DNA from: Zonotrichia leucophrys gambelii
Taxonomy: Eukaryota > Chordata > Aves > Passeriformes > Passerellidae
Length of the DNA: 64,000 nt
Reading direction: 5' to 3'
NCBI RefSeq assembly: GCF_028769735.1
Contig: NC_088170.1
Location: 43,568,585-43,632,584, forward strand
The notes under the pieces are model-generated. The model saw only the letters and a program-made list of their open reading frames with translations, was not told the DNA's origin and did no database searches. The position numbers and the translations under genes are program-made. Every line of letters begins with the position of its first letter. The first letter of the stretch is position 1. Shown in pieces: positions 25,511-37,014 of the stretch.

Positions 25511-26319
25511 TTCATTGCTAATTAAAAATGAAACATACCACACAGTAAAAGTAAAGTTTCACCCAGACCATCTTATAGAACGCATTGTGTCTCTTGCTTT
25601 TAATTCTGTGGCTTTCCCACTGTCCAGGTACAGCTGTGACATGCTCATATGATCACTGATGTTCCTGCTGTTCATCTTTATATGGATAACATTAGCTTTA
25701 CAATACTTCCCATCTTTGATAACACTGGAGACAGACATTTTAAGGTTGCTTCTGAACTCAGAGATTTTGTATAGCAACACCATTCATCAGCACATCTAAG
25801 ACTCTGTGATTCAACTGGCCAGAAATAATTCTTCCAAGCTCTTTACTGAGGACTTCATACTGAAATGGCAGCATGCTGTTAGAGATCATCCTAACTATGC
25901 CTACTATGACAACCCTTTCTTACAACTTTTGAACATCAGAGAAAGCTTATATAATCTGTAAAATCATCACCACAGGTGAATTTTTTTTCTCCCAGTTCCA
26001 GACTTTCAATGTACTATAAGGAACATAGAGTACTGGTGTGATTCTAGTATGTGTCTTCATATAGAGATCTGAGAGAATGACTCAAAACTTCTTTGCTTTG
26101 TACATATCAAAGTTCAAGATCCTTTTGTAAGGATTGTGGGATGCATCACCAAGGATGTGTCATAGGCTGCATCACCTATGCTTCAAGTACAGCACTCTTT
26201 CTGACAATTTACTGACAAAATGTTTTAACTAATTTTTTACTTAATATAGAAAACAAAAAACCTAAACCAGTTACTTCAGAAATTTGTCATTTGCCAGTCT
26301 TTTATCCCACATGTCTGCT
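25511..26319. other. Intergenic, nothing recognised
   Basis: Unique-looking AT-rich DNA between the tandem array and the CR1 copy. Confidence 0.5.
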
Positions 26320-27422
26320 AGAATCATACAACCATTAAGGTTGGAAAAGACGTCCAAGATCATCAAGTCCAACCACCACCTAGCACCAAAACAAATTGAC
26401 CACCAACCCATGTCGTCAAGAGCTGTATCCACATGGGTTTTTAAAAAAATTTTAGGATAGGGATCCTACCAGTTTCCTGAGCAGGCTGCTCCAGTGCTTG
26501 ACAACAACTTCTATGAAGAAATTTCTCCAAATATCTATTCTAAACCTTCCCCGTTACAGGGGAGAAGAGGCTGAGCCCCTCCATATCACCACAGCCTCCT
26601 TTCAGCTAGGTGTAGAGAGCCATAAGGTTTCCCCTGAGCCTCCTTTTTTCCAGGATAAAACACCCCCAGCTCCCACAGCTGCTCCTCATTTGAGCTGAGT
26701 TCCAGATTCTTCACCAGCTCCATGGACATGCTCCAGCCCCTCAATGTCCTTGTTCTAGTGAGGGGCCCAGAACTGGACACAGCACTCAAGGTGTGACTTC
26801 ACCAGTGCCAGGTACAAGGGGACAATCACTGCCCTACTCCTGCTGGCCACGCTATTCCTGATACAGGCCAGGTGCCATTGGCCTTCTTGGCCACCTGGGC
26901 ACACACTGGCTCATGTTCAGCTGCTGTTGGCCAGCACTCCCAGGTCCTTTTCCTACGAGCATCTTTCTACCAACTCTTCCCTCAGCTTGCAGCGCTGCAT
27001 GAGGTTGTTGTGACCCAAGTGCAGGACCAAGCACTTTGCCTTGTTGAGTCTTATCCAGCTGGCCTTGGTCTGTTGATCCAACCTGTCCTGATCCCTTGGC
27101 AGGGCCTTCTTACCCTCCAGTAGATCAACACTCCCACCAAGCTTTGTGTCATCTGCAAACCAACTGAGAATGCATGTGATCCCCATGTCCAGATCATCAA
27201 CGAAGATATTAAACAGGACTGGCCAGTACTGAGGCCTAGGGAACGCCACTGGTGACTGGCCACCAGCTGGGTGTAACTCCACTCACCACCACTCCGGGCC
27301 CAGCCATCCAGCCAGTTCTTTTACCCAACCCCTGTCCACACCATGGGAAGCCAGTTTCTCCAGGAGAACGCAGTGGAAAATGGTGTCAAATGCTTTACTA
27401 AAAGTTTAGGTAGACAACATCT
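26320..27422 (-). mobile_element. CR1 LINE, 5'-truncated, ~1.1 kb, reverse orientation
   Basis: Read on the minus strand it starts inside the reverse-transcriptase region and runs to the CR1 3' end. The 3' end is visible on the + strand as ggttggaaaagacgtccaag near 26340. Between 27282 and 26953 the minus strand keeps an open frame with RT motifs [11 protein letters not shown] and FADDTKLGG, the FADD catalytic motif being at 27159-27148. Upstream (27285-27422) the frame resembles the DVVYLDFSKAFDT...LLEKLASHGV segment but carries a stop. Downstream the C-terminal region (LNMSQ...) is in another frame. The copy is inactive. No poly(A) is expected for this family; CR1 ends in short tandem octamers. 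Confidence 0.92.
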
Positions 27423-30400
27423 GCAGCCCAGGACCCGGCTGCATGTTTTTGTGGAGCTCTGTTTGGGTTGCCACATCCTTTCTGGTGCATTTTGTTCAAT
27501 AATCTGAAAACATAGGAGCATTAAAACTTTCCTTAGTGTTAAATCTCCTGAAATGTCACATGTAGGCTTCATATGAAGGACATACATTGTTGGTATGGTA
27601 TTAACAACTGCTCTGAAAGCTGCTGTAAGCAATAAGCAGGTGCAGATCTATACCTTAGTGTATATATGCATCTTTCTATAGATGTGACTATACACCTACA
27701 CCTGGAGATAACAGTCAAGTGTCATGCTTCCTCACTCACTGATTTGCATGATCAGCTCAGCTGGGCAAAGGCAACTGGGGACACTGGCCTCATCTGTTAA
27801 TAGCTCTTCCTGACAATACATGTGATTACCATCTGGTCCCCATTGCTACTCTTGTAAGCACATCTGTGCCTGCCTGCTGGTCAACTGATGATCTGTCTCT
27901 TTGACTGGTGTTAGTTCACCTAGTAATGCAAAGCAGCTGATCAGTAGACCTGGCTTAACTTCTCAAGGCCCTTTGCCTTGATATGTAGGAGCACAAAGCA
28001 GCCAGTTCCCAGTGATGAATCAAAACTTCAAGTGTTTTACAGCTGAGCCTAGATTCTGCACTTATATCTTCGGGTTTTGTGAGCTATACCTTTATTGTGT
28101 CTTACTGGGTTTCCTCACAGGCTTTCTGGTTAAATATTCGCATATAGAATTCTCAGATAAAAATCAGTGTTAAATTGGAGGCAATATTAAGAATGTGTAT
28201 CACTAATTTAACTGAAAGTAATTCTGGAAAAGATACTAGCTGCAGCTACTGATGGCTACTTTTATCAGAATCAGACTCCAAATTTTCCCATATTTGGTCA
28301 TATCTGCAACCAATGAACTGAATATCAGGTCCTCAATGAACACTACCAATTTACAAGTAAATGCATATTCTTGCACTGCAGTCTGTTAGATATTTTATTT
28401 TTTTTTGTGAGTTGATATCTCAAATGTAAAAATGCTTTGAATTGTAAACTGAATAGTCTGTTTTGTTTCTATGCTATCCTTTGATTGATGGATTACTAAA
28501 TTGTTAAGATATACAAATCTACAAACCTCTTATATTGCATTTGTCTTTTTTATTGGTCTTAATAAAGCAGGCAGTTTGTTGGCAATTAGAAACTGTTTAT
28601 TTTAACTAAGCCTATATTCAGTCATGCATATTAAGGTAATCCGATGATTGAAGACTTCTGTATGTCCATCCCTTGTCCCAGTCAAGCCAACTGAAAAATC
28701 CCAGTGCTTTGTCCATTACCAGCATGCTAAATTGAACTTCAGCCTATGTCATACTACTCTTTGAAGCTATATCACCCTTTGATTACTACAGTGTCGAAAA
28801 TAAAAATTGTAAGGATGATACTTACTGTGGAACCTAACCAATTCCATAGCTTCAAAGATTATAGATTATGTAGATTTGGTTTGGAAGATTGGCTTATCAG
28901 TAATGTTAGCATTAATGAAAATAATACCCTTCTGCCTTATAATGGGCTTTCTTCCATTTCAAGTCTGCTGTTCTTCTTCCTCATACCAAAGAAAAAGTCT
29001 CCAACATCAAGAATTCCACATTCCAAAATCTATTTAAATAATTTATTATCAATGCTATTTTGAATGCTTGTTTTTGAAGCATTCCACATTTTCTCTGCCT
29101 TGAGTGTTACAGTGCTTTTTATTCTTTAAGACTAGTCCAAAGAGCTCACTCAATATACTTAAGTTCTCTTCTCTGTCAGAATGATATCTCATCCTGGCAA
29201 ATATGCTGCTGATATTTCATTTAAATTTACACAGCAGAAACCATTATGATTTGAAAACCCTTCACTCAATTCTCATCACACAAACCCACATTTGTACCCC
29301 AGTGCCAATACACAACCTTCTCACAACACTGTTTGAAATTAAGGGAGAGTTAGCTTGAGGACATGCCATCAAAATGTAATCCATCTTAAAGCTACAACTT
29401 GAATAAAGCTCAGTTTGGCACACCAGAGAGATTATGATTCATGCTTTAATTTTATCTGTCAGGTGCTGTTGCGGTGCTATTCTGGCTTGTGTCCCAGGTG
29501 GACTCCTAAGAAGACAGAACAAACAGCTCTTAGAATACACACAATTTTTAGACTTTGAAGCTTCACAACTTCTCTTGTATTTGACCTCCAGAAGTTACCA
29601 AATGAAGACAAAATCAATCCATTTTTTCCTGACACTTTCTCATGGAACTGCTTCTTTCCTTTGTCTGCTATACAGTTAGTTATCTTCTAGTTACACAGAG
29701 ACAGTCTTACCTGGCATTACCTACAGTATGAATTGCTCACATAAAGGTGTGATGGTTAACCCAAGCACAGTATCTACTGCATTCTACTGCACACACATGG
29801 CTGAAGAGTTTCAGATACACGTCTCTCTTCTTAACCATGCAATAGCTTTTTTACAACAAATAAATCCAATGATAGGATTTTTTTTCTTTCAAACAATTCC
29901 AGTACATCTAAAATGCCTGAACTTGTTTAAAATCTTCTTACATGTGCAGCTAACAAATATTCTGTTGTTAATAGATGAGCTAGTATCTCACATTACTAAT
30001 TACTTTATCTACTTAAGTACTTTCTCAAGGATAAGGGAAGTGCCTTTACTATATATTCTACTGATATGATAAAAAGGACATTCAACTCCTCATTTTTAGC
30101 AATATTTATCAAGGCTTATATGAAAATGGTAGTTGCTATATAGATTTGGTGAGAATAAATTTGGACATTAGAGTTGTCTGGAATACTACAGAATTTGCAA
30201 TTAATTAAAAATAGAAGATTCTACATAGTCTTTTCATTAATCCAATCTTCAGGAAAGAGCAGTTCTTCTCTGAAATATATAATTTAATGGATTATGTATG
30301 AAGACTTTATTCTGGAAGAGATACATTAAGGCAATGAATGCCCTTATTTATTTTGCCAGTGGTAATGAACAAACTGAGACAGAGATCTGGTTGGTATGTT

Positions 30401-30561
30401 TGAAAATATAAATCAGAAACTGTCACTCAAAGCTGACTTAAACTTGTGCTAACACTGCCTTGATCTCAGGGTTTCTTTGAAGATTTCTTTGTAGGGCTAT
30501 AAGAGAGCATTCTGAGGGTTAGTCAAGTGTGTGCAACAGCTACAGAAGATGATAACTTTGA
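27423..30561. other. Intergenic, nothing recognised
   Basis: AT-rich, with several open frames of about 80-113 codons on the + strand (for example 28746-29063 and 29728-30069). These are rich in Leu, Phe and Ile, as expected for AT-rich non-coding DNA. Confidence 0.5.
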
Positions 30562-31195
30562 TGCAGAATTAATCATCGAATATGAGGGTTTGTAAGGGAC
30601 CCATCAGGATGATTGAGTCCAACTCCTGGCCCAGCACAGGAAACCCCAAGAATCACACTAGGTGTCTGAGAATGTTGCCCAAACACTTCTTGCACTCTGT
30701 CAGGCTGGTGCTGTGGCCACTTCCCTGGGGAGCCTGTTCCAGTGTCCAGCCACCCTCTGGGTGAGAAACCTTTCGTGGTATCCAACCTAAACCTCCCTGA
30801 CTCAGCTTCCAGCCATTCCCTTGGGTTCTGTCACTGGTCATGAGAGCGAAGAGATCAGTGCCTGCCCCTCCTCTTCCTCTCACGAGGAAGCTGTAACTGC
30901 AGTGAGGTCTCCCCTCAGTTTCCTCTCCAGGCTGAACAGACCAAGTGCCCTCAGCCACTCCACAAAAGCCTTACCCTCAAGGCCCTTCGCCATCTTTGTT
31001 GCCCTCCTTTGGACACTCTCAGATAGCTTTTTCTCACATTGTGACATCCAAAACTGCCCCCAGAACTCAAGGTGAGGCCTCCCTAGTGCAGAACAGAGAT
31101 AATCCCCTCCTTTTTCCTGACTGGTGGTGCTGCATCTCGGAACATTGTTGGCCCTCCTGGCTGCCAGGGTCCACTGTTGACTCATATTCAACTTG
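30562..31195 (-). mobile_element. CR1 LINE, 5'-truncated, ~630 bp, reverse orientation
   Basis: The minus strand between 31191 and 30880 keeps an open frame with the C-terminal CR1 ORF2 pattern: MSQQWTLAARRAN, RPHLE, VQRRATKM, then LGLFSLERKLRGDL. The remainder to 30562 is CR1 3' untranslated sequence (ctgtcaggctggtgctgtgg on the + strand). The 3' part closely resembles the element at 61.3 kb, suggesting the same subfamily. Confidence 0.92.
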
Positions 31196-33249
31196 TAACA
31201 AAATTTGTCATTTTTGAAACTCCATTTTGTGTAATTATGTGACTTTGTTGTTTTTTTTTTTTAATCATAGCCAGAGGGCAGCAGTGTAGTTTGGGTGCAG
31301 AGCTTTTGCATAAATGATGTGCCTTTGCATCATTAGCCATGCAACCTCACAGTTATTTGCTGGCCTGACAGCCCTCATCAAACCCCGTGGAGTAGGGGTT
31401 TGTGAAGAAGTCATCTCATCTCAGTGTTCAACTTCCAGTGATGGTGACCTGTGATGATCATCTTGACAATTGCAGTATTTTTTTCCATGGCATTTTTAAA
31501 TGTTTGAGTCATCTTAAAAATAGCAGCACTGCAAGGTTCAATAGTCTTTTATTTTGATAAGTTTTTCTTGAATTCTGAACAATTGGAGAATCTTCTATTT
31601 GAGCAGTTACCTAACAGGAGGGATCAATACTGATCCGTGTCAACTGACAGGTTCCTCTGGGAGATTTTTTCTTCTTCCAGCTCTGGATCACCTGTCAGTG
31701 CAGTAGGCTCACTATAAACAGTGCTCTAAACCTACAGGAAAAGCCTGAGGGCACACTCCACATTAATTAAAGAACTTAATTTTTCTTTCTTTCTCTCACT
31801 AATATACTCATTTTGAAATTAATATTTCAAAGTTATTTTGAAAAGGAAGCTCTGTAAAACACTTTTATGCAATATTGAGTCTACACAGTTCAGCCCTGCA
31901 CATGGAAACAGTACAAGTCCAAGCAAAAGGATGAGAAGAGAGGCAAAGGGATAGGAAGAGGGTCAAAAGAGTGGTAAGATGCAGTGCATGGTTAATTAGG
32001 GATATTGGCATTGCAATAACCTTAGCACAGTGGCAAGAAAATTGTCTTCTCCTGAGGGAAGAGGCTTCCCCACCTGGCCTTGATTTTGAAGGCCACACAG
32101 ACATCTTCTATTGGCTGGATCTGATCCCTGTTCTTTTTTTTTCCTTTTTTTAAAATTTTTTTATTCTGTATTTCATATAACAATTTAATTAAAAGTTGTA
32201 GGAAAAAACCAACAAAAAATGGAAATGTAACACTGGAGCTGAAGGCAGAAGATACCGATATAGATTATGTCACAAAGGGGATAAACTTTGGCAAACTGAG
32301 ACCAAGCAAATAATTCCAAGCCAAAAAAGAAAAGTGAGATCTCTTATCAGCCCTCCTGCATGCTGCTCGTGATGACATTCATCATTATCTCCTTACCTAG
32401 AATAATATGGAAATTGGGAAAAAAGGGACTCATGAGGTTTCTCATGGAGATCTCTTACCTCAGAATATTTCATAATGAAAATGTAGTGAGCTGATATGGA
32501 ATACCTTTCAAGAACAATTTGCAATTCTTTTGAATGATTAAGTACCTATGTCTCTTTGTTTGTATATGTGTATATATAATTATAAGCAGTGAAATATGCT
32601 TTTTACTACACACAGAAAAGGTATTCTTCTCAAGGACTAATCATCTTTGTGTGTATTATTTCTGACAGAAGGTTGTTTTATTCATTCATTACTTCTATTG
32701 CATCTGAAAAAATCAGTACATCTGGAATATTTTTTCTTCCTACTGATCCCACAATGCAGACACATTCACCCGTTTCCCATTATTAGTCAAAGATAATGCC
32801 TGTAAGTCAAATTCTGATCTCAGAGTAAATCTGTAAGAATTCATAAAAGAGATTTACAGTGAAAAAGATTGAACAGCACATTTGATCCAAAGGAAGTTTA
32901 TGGCACTTGTGAATCCAGCTATTGCAGTAAGTGTTTGTCTATTATCTTGAAACAATGTTGGAGCACTGAACTAAGCATGGAACTGGCTTAGAGGCTCTAG
33001 TTCCAGTATTTCATTTTTTTCTCTGACAGCCTTTAAAAAATGCTATGTAGGACCAAGAAGCTATGTGACTTTCAGCCATATTCCCTAATCAGATTCAGAA
33101 TGCTTTAAATATTGCTGTAAACTGTGAAATCTCCTTTGGGCTGCTGTTCTTCCTTTGGCACTAATTCTGTGGGAAGCCTGCCACCTGTGTGACACAAAAA
33201 TAGGAAAGTCAACCTCCTGTCAAATTTTAACACTTTAAAACGACTTCTA
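31196..33249. other. Intergenic, nothing firm
   Basis: No exon or transposon recognised. A possible CTCF-type core (ccagagggcag) lies at 31271-31281. Several T-rich runs occur, such as 31248-31262 and about 32135-32164. Confidence 0.5.
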
Positions 33250-33560
33250 AAAGGGAGAGCATCAGTGAAACTGAAAATAAAGCAAGAGAAGAGTGAGGCA
33301 CGACAGAAAAGGAACCTGAAGGATGGAGCAGGCAGAATTAGTAATACAGAAGACCAGGTAGAAAGACAAATCTCAGACATAAAGACAAAGAGGAAAAGAA
33401 AACAGGAAGGAGAATGAAGGAATACATAAAGAGGAGGAGAAAAAACACAACCAGGAAGATGACAAATAGCAGAAAAGGAATGAGGGAGCAGATTAAGAGG
33501 GATCAAGGCACATGATGAAATCAAGGAGCAGACATGAACAGATAGCATTGAGAGTGGGAT
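33250..33560. repeat. Long polypurine-biased tract (purines on + strand)
   Basis: About 300 bp in which A and G dominate the + strand, in irregular gaggaaaagaaa-type words without a fixed period. The long minus-strand open frame over it (33105-33548) is Leu/Phe/Ser-rich, which this bias alone explains. Confidence 0.75.
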
Positions 33561-36500
33561 TTTTTTTCTCTCCTATAGCCCCAAGGGAGCTTGGCTTGCT
33601 AATTGAGCTATCTGTGTGTTCACCCCTGTAACCAGCTAGATCTTATGCTGATGTCAGCAAGAAGTGGCAGCAGAGATTTTTTCTGTTTAAAGGAGCCTCA
33701 GCAATACATACCTCCTCAGCAAACTGGCTTTGCCCAAATAAGTCCCCCCTTGGCAAGGGTGTACCCGACACTATCTCAGTTCACCTTGATGGGAGCAGAT
33801 AGGGAAAGATTTGGCCCCAAATTTAAATAGTTGATAAGGGCAGTTTCACTCGAGTTTCTTTAACCCTGGAGATCCAAATTCACAGATGTTAATGAGCCTT
33901 GCCTCCCTCTGCTTCCTTTATAGATGGTTCAGAGCAAAATCTGGCTTTGCCACAGTGAATGATTTGACCTGGAGGAGCCATTCTTTTATCATTTGCTGGG
34001 TTGAAAACTTCCACTGGTTCCTCAAGTCCAGCCAAAGGGTGTGAACACCTTTCCAGTGTCTGAAGCAATCACCTGGCATATCTTCAATTTAGCATTCACG
34101 GGCAGTTTTTAGCAAACCCCTTCTGTATGAGGAGTGATAGAATTAAGAACAGCATTATTTATTAACAATCTGACCTATCCAAAATAAAGTTTCTTCAGTC
34201 TAAAATAATGCCATGTGTGCCACCAAATCCCAGCAAAAGGACCAGAAATATATAGTGAATGTTGAGAATGTTCTTTCATTCCTACCAATGATCCTTCACA
34301 TCTTGGATTACCTCAGGGAGGGAGGGGCTAAATGGAAAAAGTAGGGAAACTTCTACTATAAGAGTTTTCTGTGATAAAGCAGAGGATTTAAAGAAACTAT
34401 AAAGCTGAACAACTTTAAAACTAACTACAAAATCTGAAAGGATAAAGGCTGGGCCCAAACTAGGATGGTGAATGACAAGTAGGCAGTTACTGAAATAATT
34501 ACTTGATAATTACCAAGCACCTGAAAGTAAGTGGTTTGATAATTTCATTCCAGTTCACAGAGGACAAATATAAAAAAGAAACCATTGTGATCAGGTTTTT
34601 ATTGATCTTACACACGCAGCTACTGCTGCTGTGCTGTAACCTGCAAGAATTCTGTGTACAATCCTCTGTTTTATGAATTTGGAGCCAAATTTGCATGAGC
34701 ATACAGTCAATTTATGACCCTAGAAAGACTCCTGGACTTAATTACCACCATGTCACTCAAGGTTCATGACAGCATATCCCTGCTGATATCAGGGCCACTC
34801 TGTGTGAAACCTGAAGGATATGCTGATCAATCAACTCTCATAAGTGCTACAATTCCCTAAAAAATATACAACATGTTTACCTCAGACTTGTACATGCAAG
34901 GAAGTGAAAACTCTTTTAAAACAGCTTTTAGGCTCTCTGATGTTATGAAGTATTCTAGGTGTCGTCCCTCTCTGTTCTGGCCTTTTCTGAAGCAGAATTT
35001 CACTCTCCTGCCTCCACACAATAGTTAGAGGAGCATGAGTACTCAGAGTGGGCTGCTCCTGAGGCTGAGCAAACATAGGCTGGAGGGGCAGTGCTCGCTG
35101 TCACCAATCTTATTGTCTTTATTATAGAGTCTGCAAGCAGCTTTCACTTTTCACTATCTCTGATTTTGAATTTTTCCCCACCCCAGTATTACATAGAAAC
35201 CCAGCCATGATTCAGGTCTTATTATACCTAATATGTCAAAAAAACCCCTTGCCAGTCAAATTGCCATTAATTGATTTAATTGTATTAATTTTATTATACC
35301 AGTGCAGCCCAAAAAACCCAGATACACCGTGCTGGAATAACATGCATTTATTGTAGTACAATTTTATACTTATGTAAAATTCCTTTTCATAATAGGGATA
35401 AAAATGTGGTTTATCTACAACATATTGATAATCATCTTTATGGAGAGTTTTTTAAGCTCAAGCAGTGACAAAGTGATTACTTAATTGCTCAAGATGCTGA
35501 TAATGCAGCAACTGGCATAGGTTTGGTGTGCACAGTGATGGTTCAAGTATTGACTAAATGGCAAGCCATTGTATGGATTTACACAGCACCAGCTTGTTCT
35601 TAATAACCTTGTATGTGAGCACCTTTTTTTGGGAATGACTGTAATTTTCTCTGCAGTAAGAATTTTCACACAATAGATGCTTAAAAATTGCTACCATGCT
35701 CTTTCACATCTTCTTTATTATGATTAAACTTTTACCAGAGAAGTCATGAATGCCAGAACATTTATACCATACATTGAAATGTGTAACTTCCACAAAGCTA
35801 TCAGCATATATAATTTTCAATATCATAATCATACTATGAGCATTTCCTTTGTACAATGCTACAAAAAATGCCAATTTTAAGATAATAAGAGACCAAACAC
35901 TAGCTAGAGAGTGATGCCTGATGTAAAAAGATACAATTATATTGCCCATCTCTTCTGTCTCAAATATGAGTTTACTTTAGCTCAGCTGAATTAAAACAGG
36001 GGGCAAATAATTGCTCTGGAACAACTGTACTAGACAAAGTCAAAATTCAAGAGTATTCAAAATGATGGTTCATTAATCCCTTTTCTTTCCCAGAAACATT
36101 TTTTAAAAGACTACTAATACTGATGCCATCAATTTGTCTTTCCAACCTTCTAGATCATGTGCCATACAAATATTTAGCAAAGACAGATGAGTTTTCTGGG
36201 TTCACACGAATACCACAAAATATCTGAGTACGTAATTCTTGCCTTTTTCAATTTATCAAAGTGCCCCTGGATCTCTTCAGTATCTGACTATTACACACAC
36301 CTCTTACATGTGCTTTCCAGCATTGCTGCTAAATAAGGCCTGATGCTGCCCCTCTGTTTCAGTTGCAGAGATGACATGGGATGGCTTGATGCTTTCCGTG
36401 GTCTCCTCTGGTGTTCTTATTTGAGGACAGAACAGGGATGCAAGGAAAATAGTATTTCTTTCCTTTTCAGGATTACTGAAGAGTAAGATTTGCACTTGCA

Positions 36501-36964
36501 CAGACCCATGGCCTCTCCGAGTTGCACCAGGACCCATACACCTGAACTTTTGAATGTACCTCCCAAATCCCATTTCAGCTCCCAAAACGAGGGTTAGTTA
36601 GAGCTTAGGGGAAAGAGGCCCAATGCTGCTGGGAAAACATGATAATTTTCAGGCATGGTCATTTGAGGGATGACCTTGAAGCAGAAGGTCTGGAATGTAA
36701 CAGCCAGAAAGATTACTCTTCTTTTAGGGATAACACTTATGGCTGGCAATTGCATTTCCTCCTCCTGATTAGAAATGGTCCTCTCCAAGAATGGTTCCTG
36801 AGGGATTACAACATATCTCAGTTCTTTGTAACCATCAGTGGAAGTTCTGTTTCCCACAATCAGTAAGGAGAAAGTAGGCTGTAACAGAGGAAAGGTCAAG
36901 AGAAAGCAGTAGTTTCAAAAGAATTACTTTCCAAAAGTGGAGAAATAATGTTTGTTTATACAGT

Positions 36965-36988
36965 AGAAAGAGTGTGCACACTCTTTCT
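36965..36988. repeat. Perfect 24-bp palindrome
   Basis: The half-site agaaagagtgtg is followed directly by its exact reverse complement cacactctttct, with no spacer. It sits about 1.8 kb upstream of the YAF2 start codon. Confidence 0.95.
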
Positions 36989-37014
36989 CATCTTCATATG
37001 ACTGCAAAATCCAG
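36989..37014. repeat. 26-bp dispersed exact repeat, copy 1
   Basis: This 26-mer (beginning catcttcatatgactgc, ending aaatccag) recurs without mismatch at 40723-40748. It starts at the base after the 24-bp palindrome. The flanks of the two copies do not match. Confidence 0.9.

Noticed and set aside
33105..33548. 147-codon minus-strand open frame rich in Leu, Ser and Phe
   Set aside because: Produced by the polypurine tract; no domain, and no splice or promoter context.
36304..36899. Two adjacent minus-strand open frames of 93 and 101 codons
   Set aside because: No family resemblance, separated by stops, and no promoter or splice evidence. I could not link them to any retroelement.
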